DNA of 64,000 nucleotides from Pragia fontium DSM 5563 = ATCC 49100 (GCF_900112475.1 NZ_FOLW01000005.1:1-64000), one strand, 5' to 3'; positions 9,196 through 17,587 are shown, counted from the first letter of the stretch. The notes: generated by a model from the letters alone, not told the origin. Program-made: numbers and translations.

Positions 9196-9960
9196 ATGGA
9201 ACCAATAAGCACTGAAATTACACGACAGATTGTTCTCGATACTGAAACCACCGGTATGAATATGGTTGGGGTTCACTATGAGGGACACCGAATTATTGAA
9301 ATCGGTGCTGTTGAAGTGGTGAACCGTCGCCTGACGGGCAGGCATTTTCATGTGTATATTAAGCCCGACCGCTTGGTTGATCCGGATGCTTATGCGGTAC
9401 ATGGGATTAGCGACGAATTTTTGGCGGATAAACCAACGTTTGCGGAAATCGCCGATGACTTTTATCAGTTTATTGATGGTGCGGAATTAGTGATTCACAA
9501 CGCGTCGTTTGACGTGGGCTTTATGGATCATGAGTTTCGCATGTTACGTAGCGATTATCCGAAAGTTGAGTCATTCTGTACGATAACTGACTCATTGCTA
9601 ATGGCGCGTAAGATGTTCCCGGGCAAGCGTAATAGTTTGGATGCGCTATGTACCCGTTTAGATATTGATAACAGCCGCCGAACGCTGCACGGCGCTTTAC
9701 TCGATGCCGAAATTTTGGCCGAAGTTTATCTAACGATGACCGGTGGCCAAACCTCATTATCATTTTCTGTTGATGGTGAGACGCAGACTCAAGCCCGAGG
9801 TGCCGAAATTCAGCGTCTTGTTCGTGCCGAAAGTGCTCTCAAAATTGTTTATGCCTCTGATGAAGAGGTGGAAGCCCACGAATCACGTCTCGATCTTATT
9901 GCCAAGAAAGGGGGCAGTTGTCTCTGGCGCACACCCGTTGACGGAGAAACCGTTAATTAG
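9196..9960 (+). CDS. dnaQ: DNA polymerase III epsilon subunit (proofreading exonuclease)
   Basis: A 254-residue 3'-5' exonuclease subunit of the Pol III core. The DEDDh motifs are complete: Exo [10 protein letters not shown] (Asp, Glu), Exo [15 protein letters not shown] (Asp), and Exo [18 protein letters not shown] (His, Asp). The C-terminal tail that binds the alpha subunit ([22 protein letters not shown]) is conserved. Length is close to the E. coli protein (243). It is followed by tRNA-Asp, as in E. coli (aspV). Confidence 0.97.
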   Translation: MEPISTEITRQIVLDTETTGMNMVGVHYEGHRIIEIGAVEVVNRRLTGRHFHVYIKPDRLVDPDAYAVHGISDEFLADKPTFAEIADDFYQFIDGAELVIHNASFDVGFMDHEFRMLRSDYPKVESFCTITDSLLMARKMFPGKRNSLDALCTRLDIDNSRRTLHGALLDAEILAEVYLTMTGGQTSLSFSVDGETQTQARGAEIQRLVRAESALKIVYASDEEVEAHESRLDLIAKKGGSCLWRTPVDGETVN

Positions 9961-10075
9961 CTGTTTTTATTCGGTTCGCTGAATTTGTGTGCAAATGATT
10001 CTGTTTGAGTAAATTTTCATTGACTCCCGCTGCACGGAACCTTACTATCATCCCGCTTTCCAAGGAAAGTCGAGT

Positions 10076-10152
10076 GGAGCGGTAGTTCAGTTGGTTAGAA
10101 TACCTGCCTGTCACGCAGGGGGTCGCGGGTTCGAGTCCCGTCCGTTCCGCCA
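10076..10152 (+). tRNA. aspV: tRNA-Asp (GTC anticodon), aspV position
   Basis: Identical over 77 nt to the tRNA-Asp at 29-105, with anticodon GTC and encoded CCA. It sits just after dnaQ, as aspV does in E. coli, and marks the left border of the phage-tail locus. No copy of its 3' end is found at the right border of that locus, so no intact attachment-site pair is visible. Confidence 0.97.
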
Positions 10153-10162
10153 CTACTTTAAG

Positions 10163-10192
10163 ATACCAGACCTTAGTGTCTGGTATTTTTTT
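10163..10192 (+). terminator. Intrinsic terminator after tRNA-Asp
   Basis: Inverted repeat ATACCAGAC / GTCTGGTAT followed by seven T. It ends the tRNA transcript. Confidence 0.9.
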
Positions 10193-10290
10193 ATGCGCAT
10201 GATATTTTTGTTCATTATTTGATCGATTAAATGTTTGATTTATTATTTTAGCCCGCTATCAATTCAATCAATATTGTCGGGAAGATGGCA

Positions 10291-10989
10291 TTAAACGATT
10301 GATGAGATCCACCATACTCGTCCTATAACGGTAAATTCCCCACATTCTATTTGTTCTTTAGCAACAATCTCGTCTTTATAGTTTGCATTATAAGAGCGCA
10401 TGGTGATGCTGCCATCTGAGTTCTGTATCAATGTTTTAATTTTTTGCACGTCGCCAATACGGATAGCATACATCTTTCCATCGCGCACAATTTTATCTGC
10501 GGTATCAATAGAAACAGTATCGTTATCAGAAAGTTTCGGCTCCATACTGTCACCCGTTACTCTGACGACCTTTAAGTTTTCAACATGAATACCTTCACGC
10601 CTGAGTGTGTGAGCCCTAAAAGGTAGCGTGTAGATTTCATTTTCTTCTGTATTGTAGTACCCATCGCCGGCTGAGAGATGAATGTCTAAAACTGGAACTT
10701 CAACAAACTCAGTATTTGTTGTCGATATCTCTTCCCAGGTAATGGGCTGTAGGCGTGATGGTTTTAAATTAGTATCAGTATGTGCATCTTGACCAAGACC
10801 GAATAATAGCCAATCAATAGAGTAACCGGTCTTCTCACAAATAATGCGTGCAACATTTTTACTCATTGAATTTCGTTTTAACCAGTTAGTGACGGATTGT
10901 GGTGAAGCACCAGCAAGTTTGGCTAATTCTGTTTGATTCAAATTTTTTTCTGTCATTATTTGTTTTAGTCTTTCTGATAATGAGCCCAT
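10291..10989 (-). CDS. LexA/CI-type phage repressor (HTH plus S24 peptidase)
   Basis: A 232-residue repressor transcribed away from the tail genes. The N-terminal HTH_3 domain (residues 1-65) has recognition helix SPQSVTNWLKRN. The C-terminal S24 domain shows the self-cleavage dipeptide in LSAGDGYYN, nucleophile Ser in VTGDSMEPKLSDND, and the general-base Lys region DGKMYAIRIGDVQKIK. RecA-stimulated self-cleavage after DNA damage is the known mode of this family, so the tail locus should be SOS-inducible. The divergent 127-base intergenic region holds three operator-like palindromes (11027-11107). Confidence 0.93.
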   Translation of the reverse strand: MGSLSERLKQIMTEKNLNQTELAKLAGASPQSVTNWLKRNSMSKNVARIICEKTGYSIDWLLFGLGQDAHTDTNLKPSRLQPITWEEISTTNTEFVEVPVLDIHLSAGDGYYNTEENEIYTLPFRAHTLRREGIHVENLKVVRVTGDSMEPKLSDNDTVSIDTADKIVRDGKMYAIRIGDVQKIKTLIQNSDGSITMRSYNANYKDEIVAKEQIECGEFTVIGRVWWISSIV

Positions 10990-11026
10990 GATATCTCCCT
11001 TTTCTTTAATTTATATAAACTATTTT

Positions 11027-11041
11027 TAAACAAACGGTTTA
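11027..11041. promoter_or_regulatory. Repressor operator O1
   Basis: TAAACAAACGGTTTA: half-sites TAAAC and GTTTA in mirror image, extending to a perfect TTTTAAAC / GTTTAAAA repeat (11024-11044). It matches the two palindromes further right in length and half-site. It lies nearest the repressor gene and probably overlaps the repressor's own promoter; inferred from position. Confidence 0.7.
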
Positions 11042-11050
11042 AAATTGCAA

Positions 11051-11065
11051 TAAACATTTTGTTTA
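11051..11065. promoter_or_regulatory. Repressor operator O2
   Basis: TAAACATTTTGTTTA is a perfect palindrome, TAAACA-TTT-TGTTTA. It lies 5 bases upstream of the -35 hexamer of the rightward promoter, a typical site for repressor binding. Confidence 0.72.
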
Positions 11066-11070
11066 TTTTG

Positions 11071-11099
11071 TTGACATGTTTGCGCATGTGCTTTAACAT
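11071..11099 (+). promoter_or_regulatory. Rightward early promoter of the phage-tail locus
   Basis: A consensus -35 TTGACA (11071-11076), 17-base spacing and a -10 TAACAT (11094-11099). The -10 lies inside operator O3, so bound repressor would block RNA polymerase. It would drive the Q-like gene. Confidence 0.75.
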
Positions 11100-11107
11100 T
11101 TTGTGTA
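11093..11107. promoter_or_regulatory. Repressor operator O3
   Basis: TTAACATTTTGTGTA is an imperfect copy of O2 (13 of 15 positions identical) that covers the -10 element of the rightward promoter. Confidence 0.68.
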
Positions 11108-11137
11108 TAGCTTAGGATGACTACAGGGAAAATAGTG

Positions 11138-11491
11138 ATGAGAGATATTAAAACAGTCTTAAAGGGCTGGGCAAATGTTAGAGGCACTAAACGAGTAGGT
11201 ACTGAGTTTCCTTCTCATTCTTCGGGGTTTATATCGGTCAATCAACAGTTTGATTATCGTCCTTTTTTAACTGAAGATGAAGCCGAGTTGGTTGATAAAT
11301 CTGTATTAAGATTAAGGAGTTCGGATCCGTTCGCTTATGCGGTATTAACTTCTTATTATTTAAATAGGATTTCATGTAACCGTCAGGCTAAGGTGATGGG
11401 CAAACGGCCTCATTCTATTTCTGAAACATTAAATTATGCTGAAAAATATGTTTTAGCTAAGATTGATGATGCAATGGACGTCGCTGCTTAA
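11138..11491 (+). CDS. Phage Q-type antitermination protein
   Basis: A 117-residue protein starting MRDIKTVLKGWANVRG, the typical opening of small Q-family antiterminators (Phage_antitermQ). The start at 11138 follows AGGGAA at 11125-11130. An ATG 21 bases upstream is in frame but less well placed. The middle (DPFAYAVLTSYYLNRISCNRQAKVMGK) is the helical segment usual for the family. It is the only early gene after the repressor. A strong terminator 76 bases after its stop precedes all the structural genes, which fits Q acting on late transcription. Alternative: another phage late-gene regulator of the same size. Confidence 0.8.
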   Translation: MRDIKTVLKGWANVRGTKRVGTEFPSHSSGFISVNQQFDYRPFLTEDEAELVDKSVLRLRSSDPFAYAVLTSYYLNRISCNRQAKVMGKRPHSISETLNYAEKYVLAKIDDAMDVAA

Positions 11492-11567
11492 AGTATTTAA
11501 ATGAAATATCAGACTTTATTTTTTATGTCTATCTAATAACTTTATTTGAGTTAATGGTAATTATCAT

Positions 11568-11590
11568 AACCAGCTTCGGCTGGTTTTTTA
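11568..11590 (+). terminator. Strong intrinsic terminator (presumed Q-regulated)
   Basis: AACCAGC-TTCG-GCTGGTT with the stable TTCG loop, followed by a T run. It stands between the Q-like gene and the tail genes, where lambda-type phages have the terminator that Q overrides. Confidence 0.88.
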
Positions 11591-11812
11591 TTATCTAAAT
11601 ATGGCTGAATGTAGAAATGCGTGATAGGTCATTTTATACATTTAAAAATTATATCAGCTAATTATAATTAAGCTGGTGTTATAGTTTTATTCATTATAAT
11701 AACGTTGGGTAAGTTAAAGGTTATTAGAACGAAATATTGCATATGTAATTTGTTTTTTATTATTTTTAACTGACAGCGGATTATATTAATCATTCATTTA
11801 GGGGATTTAAAC
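11591..11812 (+). other. Untranslated leader before tail genes
   Basis: About 220 AT-rich bases with no gene. It contains the imperfect palindrome CAGCTAATTATAATTAAGCTG (about 11656) and ends with AGGGGAT, the ribosome site of the next gene. I see no convincing promoter in it. Confidence 0.4.
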
Positions 11813-12370
11813 ATGCCTCTTGCTATTTTTATAGTGAGAGGACAGATATTGCCTATTTCATTGGTGATAAGAGTAATTAATATGCCAACAGAAACATTAT
11901 CCATCTACAGTGTAAAAGATATTCTCAAGTCTCTTTTACGTTTAACAGATGAACAAATTACAGCTTCATTTCAACCCAATTTGACCAGTCCTCTTGCTGC
12001 ATTGGCATTATTAGAGGTAGCTCCTTTAGGAGGAGCAAAATTGGAATTTCTTCATCATGATGAAATTGAACGTGTCACTGTTGATTGTTCATCAACTATT
12101 CGTTTAACAACCTATGGGGAACAAGCCTATGAATTAATGATGCGCGCTTATTGTGTAATTCATTCCAGCCAAGGTAAAAGTGAATTCAAAAGAAAACATT
12201 TAAGCCTTCTTAAAACGTCGCCGATAAGGCAACAAAATGAAGGGTCAATACCAGAACAATCTGTATCAATGGAATTGATCTTAACTCATAAAATCAATGT
12301 GGATGTAGAACAGCGACGCATGGACGCTTGCGGTCTGGTTGTTCATACAGAAACCAATAACTTAAAATAA
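11813..12370 (+). CDS. Putative tail terminator / neck protein (LIC_12616-like)
   Basis: A 185-residue protein directly before the sheath gene. The C-terminal part (MELILTHKINVDVEQRRMDA) resembles the neck or tail-terminator proteins that precede DUF3383 sheath genes in simple contractile phages. It would cap the tail tube and stop its polymerisation. The start at 11813 has a strong AGGGG site, but MPTETLSIY at 11882 is an alternative. The family call rests on position and pattern and is moderate. In a headless particle this cap is the only head-proximal part required. Confidence 0.6.
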   Translation: MPLAIFIVRGQILPISLVIRVINMPTETLSIYSVKDILKSLLRLTDEQITASFQPNLTSPLAALALLEVAPLGGAKLEFLHHDEIERVTVDCSSTIRLTTYGEQAYELMMRAYCVIHSSQGKSEFKRKHLSLLKTSPIRQQNEGSIPEQSVSMELILTHKINVDVEQRRMDACGLVVHTETNNLK

Positions 12371-12383
12371 GAAAGAGAGAAAT

Positions 12384-13889
12384 ATGTCACTACCTTTATC
12401 CCAAATTGTTAATGTACAGCTTAACTCATCACCAGTAGCGCCATTTCGACGCGACTTTGGCACGTTAGCGCTATTCACACCAGAATATGGTCATGTTTTT
12501 ACCGATCCCAATACCGTATTTATTGAATGTGCCACACAAAATGATGTGGAAAAAGCATTTGGCTCACGTTCTGAAACTGCGGCGGCATCACGTCTGTTTT
12601 TTTCCCAAACGCCAAAACCAAAACAGCTTATTATTGCGCGTTGGAATAACACGACTCAGACGATTTCGGCGGTTGAAGCGGCGGTTGAAGGATATCCTGT
12701 TAGCACAACATTAGCCGATATGGCCTATATTACCGATGGCTATTTATCATTGGTTGCTGATGGTCAGAAGTTTGATATTTCAGGCTTGGATTTATCAAGC
12801 GGCGTATCAAGCTTCACCAGTATTGCTACCATGATTAATTCATTGTTGCCAAAAACCAGCCCAATTAACGTCATCTTTGATGAAGTTGGGCAGCGGTTTA
12901 TTATTAAAGCTAAAAATGCCGGGCAGCAACATTCTGTTGATTATGTCGTTGATTCAGCATTATCCGGCACCTATATTGGCAAACTGCTACAGTTGGAAAA
13001 TGGGCAGGCTGAAAAACTGAAAGGTGGCGATGCGGCAACAATCTCCGTGCAATCATTGCCGGAAGCGTTTACCGCATTGCAAAATAAAAATCCAAATTGG
13101 TATGCAGCAAGTATTGTTGCGGCATTAACCGATAGTGAAATTCAAGCCGCGTCCGACTGGATTCAAGCCTCTGATAAAAAGGTGTTAGGTTTAACAACGT
13201 TAAAATCCTCTCATATTGAAAATAGTAATGGCAATATTTTCAAAAAGCTGGTGGATAAACAGAACGATCGCACAGTGGTTTTATATGATAAGAACGATCA
13301 ATATGCGATTAACTCTTGGTTAGCTCGAGCATTAGCCGTTAATTTTTCTGCCAATAATTCAACCATTACCATGAAATTTAAGTCATTACCGGGCGTTTCT
13401 GCGGATGATTTAACACTGACCGAAGCAAATAAATGTAAAGCATTAGGTCTGAACTATTACACCTATTTTGATCAGGCGGCCATGGTGGCGGAAGGCACTG
13501 TGCTTGGCAAACGTTTCTTTGATGAAGTACATATTCTTGACTGGTTTATTGATGCAGTTGAAAAAGAAACCTTTGCTGTGCTTTATCAGTCACCAACCAA
13601 AGTTCCTTTAACTGACGCTGGAACCGCTCGATTAATTGCTGCGGTGAAGAAAGTCTGTTTAGAAGGTATTAAAAACGGTGCTTTTGCACCTGGGGTATGG
13701 AATGGAGATAGCTTTGGTACATTAAATTCAGGCGATCGCTTAGACGATGGTTTCTATGTATGGGCTGATACCGTTGATAATTTATCAATATCCGACCGTG
13801 AACAACGTAAATCACCACCAATCCAAGTTGCAGTTAAGTTAGCAGGAGCCATTCATTCTGTCGATGTGATGGTGAATTTCAATCGTTAA
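12384..13889 (+). CDS. Contractile tail sheath protein (DUF3383 family)
   Basis: A 501-residue protein starting MSLPLSQIVNVQLNSSP. It contains the DUF3383 features EYGHVFTDPNTVFIECATQNDVEKAFG near the N-terminus, SETAAASRLFFSQTPKPKQLIIARW, and a C-terminal half rich in the EKETFAVLYQSPTKVPLTDAGT pattern. DUF3383 proteins are sheath proteins of contractile-tailed phages, so the particle is an R-type, contractile one. It sits 13 bases after the terminator gene. A short hairpin plus T run follows, perhaps setting the sheath-to-tube expression ratio. Confidence 0.88.
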   Translation: MSLPLSQIVNVQLNSSPVAPFRRDFGTLALFTPEYGHVFTDPNTVFIECATQNDVEKAFGSRSETAAASRLFFSQTPKPKQLIIARWNNTTQTISAVEAAVEGYPVSTTLADMAYITDGYLSLVADGQKFDISGLDLSSGVSSFTSIATMINSLLPKTSPINVIFDEVGQRFIIKAKNAGQQHSVDYVVDSALSGTYIGKLLQLENGQAEKLKGGDAATISVQSLPEAFTALQNKNPNWYAASIVAALTDSEIQAASDWIQASDKKVLGLTTLKSSHIENSNGNIFKKLVDKQNDRTVVLYDKNDQYAINSWLARALAVNFSANNSTITMKFKSLPGVSADDLTLTEANKCKALGLNYYTYFDQAAMVAEGTVLGKRFFDEVHILDWFIDAVEKETFAVLYQSPTKVPLTDAGTARLIAAVKKVCLEGIKNGAFAPGVWNGDSFGTLNSGDRLDDGFYVWADTVDNLSISDREQRKSPPIQVAVKLAGAIHSVDVMVNFNR

Positions 13890-13922
13890 TATTTCAATCT
13901 ATTTATTATTAATTAATTTTAG

Positions 13923-13942
13923 GCCCATTTAGGGCTTTTTTT
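13923..13942 (+). terminator. Weak hairpin with T run between sheath and tube genes
   Basis: GCCC-ATTTA-GGGC followed by seven T. The stem is only 4 bp, so at most a leaky terminator or mRNA end within the late operon. Confidence 0.5.
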
Positions 13943-13956
13943 ATAAGGAAAATAAG

Positions 13957-14388
13957 ATGGCAGTTTTTGACCCACAACAAACAGTAGTAATTTTAAATGG
14001 TGTCGTGATGAGTGATTGGGCCGATGGCTCAGATGTGATTAGCGCTACTCGGGCAACAGATATGGGGGCGATGACAATTGGTGCAGATGGTAAAGGTATT
14101 TTTATCCGGGAGCCAAATAAATCGGGTACGTTAGCATTAAAAATTAAACAGCATTCAGCAGATAACAAACAGTTTAGTGAATGGGCTCGTCAGCAAGAAA
14201 ATCTAAAAACATTTGTTCCTTTCACATTAGAAATTCGCGATTTACTTAATGAAGACCAAGTGACGGCCACGAAAGGTTATTTAACCACATTACCTGGTTA
14301 CGTTCGCGGTGCTGGTCATAATGCCCAAACGTGGACCATCGTATTTGAAAAAATGGATTTCCGCTTTGAAAAAGGATATGCAAACTAA
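13957..14388 (+). CDS. Tail tube protein (DUF3277 family)
   Basis: A 143-residue protein starting MAVFDPQQTVVILNGVVMSDWADGS. DUF3277 proteins are the inner tubes of the same phage group as DUF3383 sheaths. Typical features are DVISATRATDMGAMTIGADGKG, IREPNKSGTLALKIKQHSADNK and a C-terminal TIVFEKMDFRFEKGYAN. It is preceded by AAGGAAAATAAG, a good ribosome site. Its stop codon overlaps the start of the chaperone gene by one base. Confidence 0.88.
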   Translation: MAVFDPQQTVVILNGVVMSDWADGSDVISATRATDMGAMTIGADGKGIFIREPNKSGTLALKIKQHSADNKQFSEWARQQENLKTFVPFTLEIRDLLNEDQVTATKGYLTTLPGYVRGAGHNAQTWTIVFEKMDFRFEKGYAN

Positions 14389-14777
14389 TGGAAATGAAAC
14401 AAGAATTTTCAGTTGATGATGTGACTTATGTTATGACGCCAGCCAATGCCGTTGCAGCCTGGAGTGCATTAAAAAAAGCCGCTTCGTTATTGCGTGGTTT
14501 AGAGTTTGGTCATGGTCAGCAACCAGTTTCAATCGGTACGCTGTTGTCTAATTTAGGCGATCCAGTGGTTAATGACATTGAAAAATTGGTGTTTGAGCAT
14601 ACTTCGGTTTCCATTGAAGGAAATGCTTTTAAGCTAAGCAATAAAGTTAATGAACACTTTAATAAATACCGTTCTCATATGATTAATGTGCTTGTTGAGG
14701 GGGTGAAATATCAATTTTCTGATTTTTTCTCTGGCGGCGAGAGTCTGTTATCGGGTCTTCTACCGAAGACAGAGTAA
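14388..14777 (+). CDS. Tail assembly chaperone, short form
   Basis: A 129-residue protein between the tube and tape-measure genes, the conserved position of the tail assembly chaperone. Codons 112-114 read GAT TTT TTC and contain the slippery heptamer TTTTTTC. A -1 slip gives a longer product ending at the tape-measure start (see next entries). Two-form chaperones made by frameshifting are well known in tailed phages (lambda G/GT, P2 E/E'). The short form probably coats the tape measure during tube polymerisation. Confidence 0.82.
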   Translation: MEMKQEFSVDDVTYVMTPANAVAAWSALKKAASLLRGLEFGHGQQPVSIGTLLSNLGDPVVNDIEKLVFEHTSVSIEGNAFKLSNKVNEHFNKYRSHMINVLVEGVKYQFSDFFSGGESLLSGLLPKTE

Positions 14778-14941
14778 CAGGCTCTACTGATTGGTTCATT
14801 TTTGGCCCCGTTATGCGGGGCCTTTGTACTTTGAATGAGCTAAAAACAATTTATTCAATTGGTGATTTATGCTCATTTCATGAAGCCATAACGGAATGGG
14901 ATGAGATACAACGCCAGCATAATGAGAAGCCAATAACATGA
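14388..14941 (+). CDS. Tail assembly chaperone, -1 frameshift fusion form
   Basis: The -1 frame is open without a stop from 14723 to the TGA at 14939-14941. Slippage after codon 114 would add 70 residues, giving a 184-residue fusion. The added part begins LWRRESVIGSSTEDRVTG and ends in a charged helix (SFHEAITEWDEIQRQHNEK). An ATG inside it (14813) could also make a separate 42-residue protein. The stop overlaps the tape-measure ATG by four bases (ATGA). The reading is direct from sequence; that the slip happens is inferred from the perfect heptamer and the gene position. Confidence 0.72.
14723..14729 (+). promoter_or_regulatory. Programmed -1 frameshift site (T TTT TTC)
   Basis: In the zero frame the sequence reads gaT TTT TTC, a perfect X XXY YYZ heptamer. 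The -1 frame is open on both sides of it, and the stop of that frame abuts the tape-measure gene. Confidence 0.75.
14804..14825 (+). promoter_or_regulatory. GC-rich hairpin inside the frameshift extension
   Basis: GGCCCCG-TTATG-CGGGGCC followed by only three T. It lies 74 bases after the slippery site, too far for a classical stimulator stem. It could be a weak terminator or an RNA processing signal between chaperone and tape measure. Confidence 0.5.
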
Positions 14942-16791
14942 GTGCAGTAGGGCAATTATCAGATTTATCATCTGGAATGGATAAACTCAATGCTGCGCTA
15001 CTCAAACTTTCAGGAGTATTGGAAGTTCAGCAACAAGCTGTGCTTAAGAAATTTAATCAATCACACTCCAGAATGACAAAAGATATTGTTAATAATATTG
15101 AGAGTAGTGCTTCTAAAATTAACCAATTATTCAGTGGGGTAGATAAGTCTCAATCGAATGTTTTTAAAAATATTACCGCACAATCAAGCCATACCACGTC
15201 GATTTTTACTCGATTAGAAAATGGGGTGATCGGTTTTTCTTCTCGTCTTACTGAAATCGCTAAGTTATCAGGTCTGGAAGGGATCGAAAAACAAGCGGTA
15301 TTACTGTCAGAAAAGTTGAACCTGCTTGTTCAGTATATTAGTAAATTTGCAGCGATAAAGCAGCAATTCGATGAGCTACGTAACCATTTTGGCCAATTCA
15401 TTGACTTTGTGTCGGAGAAGAAAAATGAGTTAATGACCAGCTTTAAAGGGGTTCGAACCAGCTTTATTAGTCTACTGGCGGTTTTTAGCCAGAATATGGC
15501 GGATAAGGTCGATGGGGCGTTTAGTCAGGCAATAGTATCAAGTAAACAATTTTTTAGTCAGTTGGCTGAAAAATGTCAGCAATCTTTTCCTCTATTGTCA
15601 AAAATTCCGGCCGGACTTTCTCAGGGAATGAGTAAGTTAAGTTCTGGTATGGATAAAGCTTTTTCCGGGATAAAAAAAGGAGGGCTAACCATTTTTTCTA
15701 CGTTCTCCAAACTCAAAGGGGTTTTTTCTCATGCTTTTAATATATTGGGCGATATGTCCAAAATTCCGGGCATGGAGGGATTAGCGGAAAAGTATGAAAA
15801 AGTGCAGAAGAAAATATCTGAAGTCACAGATAAAGTATTTCAAGAATTATTAGCGGCTTTTTTGCCGATATTACTTGATATTTGTGAGCAACTACTTAAA
15901 TTTTTGAAAGAGAATAAAGAATCTGTTGATCAATTTATTGCTGCATTAGGTTCAGTATTTTCTTTCTTAGCAAATATACTAACAATGGTTGTGAAAGCGA
16001 TTTCTTCCGTTATTAATGGGACCGCTGGATTCAATGAGATCCTGATTACCGCCATTGCAACAGTGATTTTATTTGCTAAGTATCTAAGGCTTGCGTTTAT
16101 TTCAAACCCAATTGGATTGATTATTGCTGCGTTAATTGGCTTATACGCTTTATTTCAAGACTTCTGCAATTACCTTGATGGCGGTGAGTCAAGTCTGGCA
16201 GGATTTTGGGAGCCCTTAGTCAAGGGGTTTAATGCGGTTAAACAGTTTGTAATGGGGCTGTTTGATTTTTTTAAAAACCTTATTGTTGGTTATTTCAGTT
16301 TAATTTGGCGCATTGTTTCCAATCCATTACAGGCATTTAAAGATTTTATCGCATTTATTCAAGACGCATGTGCGGATATTCCTGACATTATTAGCGATGC
16401 TTTTGAGACCGCATGGGATTGGGTCTTAAGTGGTATTGATGCGGTCATCGGCTGGATAAAAGATAAGTTTTCGGCAGTAACCAGTATTTTTTCTGCTATC
16501 GGTAGCTTCTTTGGCTTTGGTTCCGATGATGATATTAGTGCCACTGTCGATAAAACGCTGAAGACGGTTAGTGAAGTTCCCAAAGCCGTTGATTCCGCTC
16601 GAACAAGGGCTTCCCATCAAATAAGAAGTGCTAAAGATAGAGATATTGCGGTTAATAATCATAGTGAGCAGACGGTTCATATGAATATCACATCGGATAA
16701 TCCCCACTTAGTTGCTGAAATTATTGATAAAAAATTAAAACAAAGGGATGTGTCAACCTATGAAGATAACCGGGCACAACTAAAGGTATAA
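14938..16791 (+). CDS. Tail tape-measure protein
   Basis: A 617-residue protein that would fix tail length and carry membrane-active segments. The first half is Ser/Gln/Lys-rich and helical (repeats such as FSRLEN, QLAEKCQQSF, GMSKLSSGMDKAFSGIKKGG). The middle has two hydrophobic stretches (AALGSVFSFLANILTMVV and ILITAIATVILFAKYLRLAF), followed by IGLIIAALIGLYALFQDF. This is the usual tape-measure pattern. At about 1.5 angstrom per residue it predicts a tail near 90 nm if all residues count. It overlaps the chaperone extension by ATGA. The C-terminus (NHSEQTVHMNITSDNP) resembles the end of many phage tape measures. Confidence 0.85.
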   Translation: MSAVGQLSDLSSGMDKLNAALLKLSGVLEVQQQAVLKKFNQSHSRMTKDIVNNIESSASKINQLFSGVDKSQSNVFKNITAQSSHTTSIFTRLENGVIGFSSRLTEIAKLSGLEGIEKQAVLLSEKLNLLVQYISKFAAIKQQFDELRNHFGQFIDFVSEKKNELMTSFKGVRTSFISLLAVFSQNMADKVDGAFSQAIVSSKQFFSQLAEKCQQSFPLLSKIPAGLSQGMSKLSSGMDKAFSGIKKGGLTIFSTFSKLKGVFSHAFNILGDMSKIPGMEGLAEKYEKVQKKISEVTDKVFQELLAAFLPILLDICEQLLKFLKENKESVDQFIAALGSVFSFLANILTMVVKAISSVINGTAGFNEILITAIATVILFAKYLRLAFISNPIGLIIAALIGLYALFQDFCNYLDGGESSLAGFWEPLVKGFNAVKQFVMGLFDFFKNLIVGYFSLIWRIVSNPLQAFKDFIAFIQDACADIPDIISDAFETAWDWVLSGIDAVIGWIKDKFSAVTSIFSAIGSFFGFGSDDDISATVDKTLKTVSEVPKAVDSARTRASHQIRSAKDRDIAVNNHSEQTVHMNITSDNPHLVAEIIDKKLKQRDVSTYEDNRAQLKV

Positions 16792-16794
16792 ACC

Positions 16795-17568
16795 ATGCCA
16801 ATATCAAATAAACGAGGAAAATCCCGCGCTTCTATTTCTAATCAAGAGCAACGGGTGAGCTTGTATAACCGTAGAGTGGGGCATTTAACGTTAGATGTGA
16901 CCAAGTCAGAACAACATGGTTCACAGCTGAAAATTACCGAAAATCCGGTTGAATTTGGTGCATCGGTTACTGACCATTCTATGGTGACACCAATATCAAT
17001 TAGTATCTCTGGCCTTGTTGTTGATTATGACAGTGAGCAGGAGGCTTTTTCTAATACTGCTTCGCCAACCATTCGCGGTAATAAGGATTTTGTGAATGAC
17101 GTTTCTATTCCGGGATTAAAAAATAGAACTGATTATGCAGAAAAACTGTGTCAAAAAAGGATCAAGAAAAATGCCAGTTTAAATAACGATAGCGCCAAAG
17201 AAGCAAAACATGCCATTACGCCATGGTCGCCGGATAACTCTCAAGCTTGGCTGAAAGATCGCTCAGTGAAAAGTAATCGTATTGAACGTATTTATGATGA
17301 CTTTCTGGCGTTACAAAAGCTAGGTCAGACAATAGAGATTACAACCGGCATTAAGCACTATAAAAATATGTTAATTGAATCTTTATCCGTTAGTCAGAGT
17401 TCTGAAGGATTCGCTGATTTTTCAATTACTGCCAGAGAGGTATTTATTGTGCAATCAAAAGTAATAAATGGCGTTGGTATTATTCTAAAAAATGAAAAGC
17501 AATTATCAGGACGGGCTGCCAGTCAAGGCTGTGCAAAGACGTCAGTGGGTTCTGTTGCTCCTAAGTAG
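16795..17568 (+). CDS. Baseplate protein, Dit-like N-terminal domain
   Basis: A 257-residue protein after the tape measure. The part from about residue 28 (RVGHLTLDVTKSEQHGSQLK, then ENPVEFGASVTDHSM) is characteristic of Dit-like baseplate or tail-hub proteins that connect the tube to the baseplate. The C-terminal part (RIERIYDDFLALQKLGQTIE) fits the same family. Gene order (tape measure, this protein, plug, hub, spike) matches simple myophages such as cyanophage Pam3. It is separated from the tape measure by 3 bases. Confidence 0.75.
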   Translation: MPISNKRGKSRASISNQEQRVSLYNRRVGHLTLDVTKSEQHGSQLKITENPVEFGASVTDHSMVTPISISISGLVVDYDSEQEAFSNTASPTIRGNKDFVNDVSIPGLKNRTDYAEKLCQKRIKKNASLNNDSAKEAKHAITPWSPDNSQAWLKDRSVKSNRIERIYDDFLALQKLGQTIEITTGIKHYKNMLIESLSVSQSSEGFADFSITAREVFIVQSKVINGVGIILKNEKQLSGRAASQGCAKTSVGSVAPK

Positions 17569-17587
17569 TTTTCAATTAGAGGCTGAT

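Noticed and set aside
9953-10153. A 66-codon minus-strand ORF over the second tRNA-Asp
   Set aside because: Its AERTGLEPATPCVTGRYSNQ-type protein is the well-known false translation of the complementary strand of tRNA genes.
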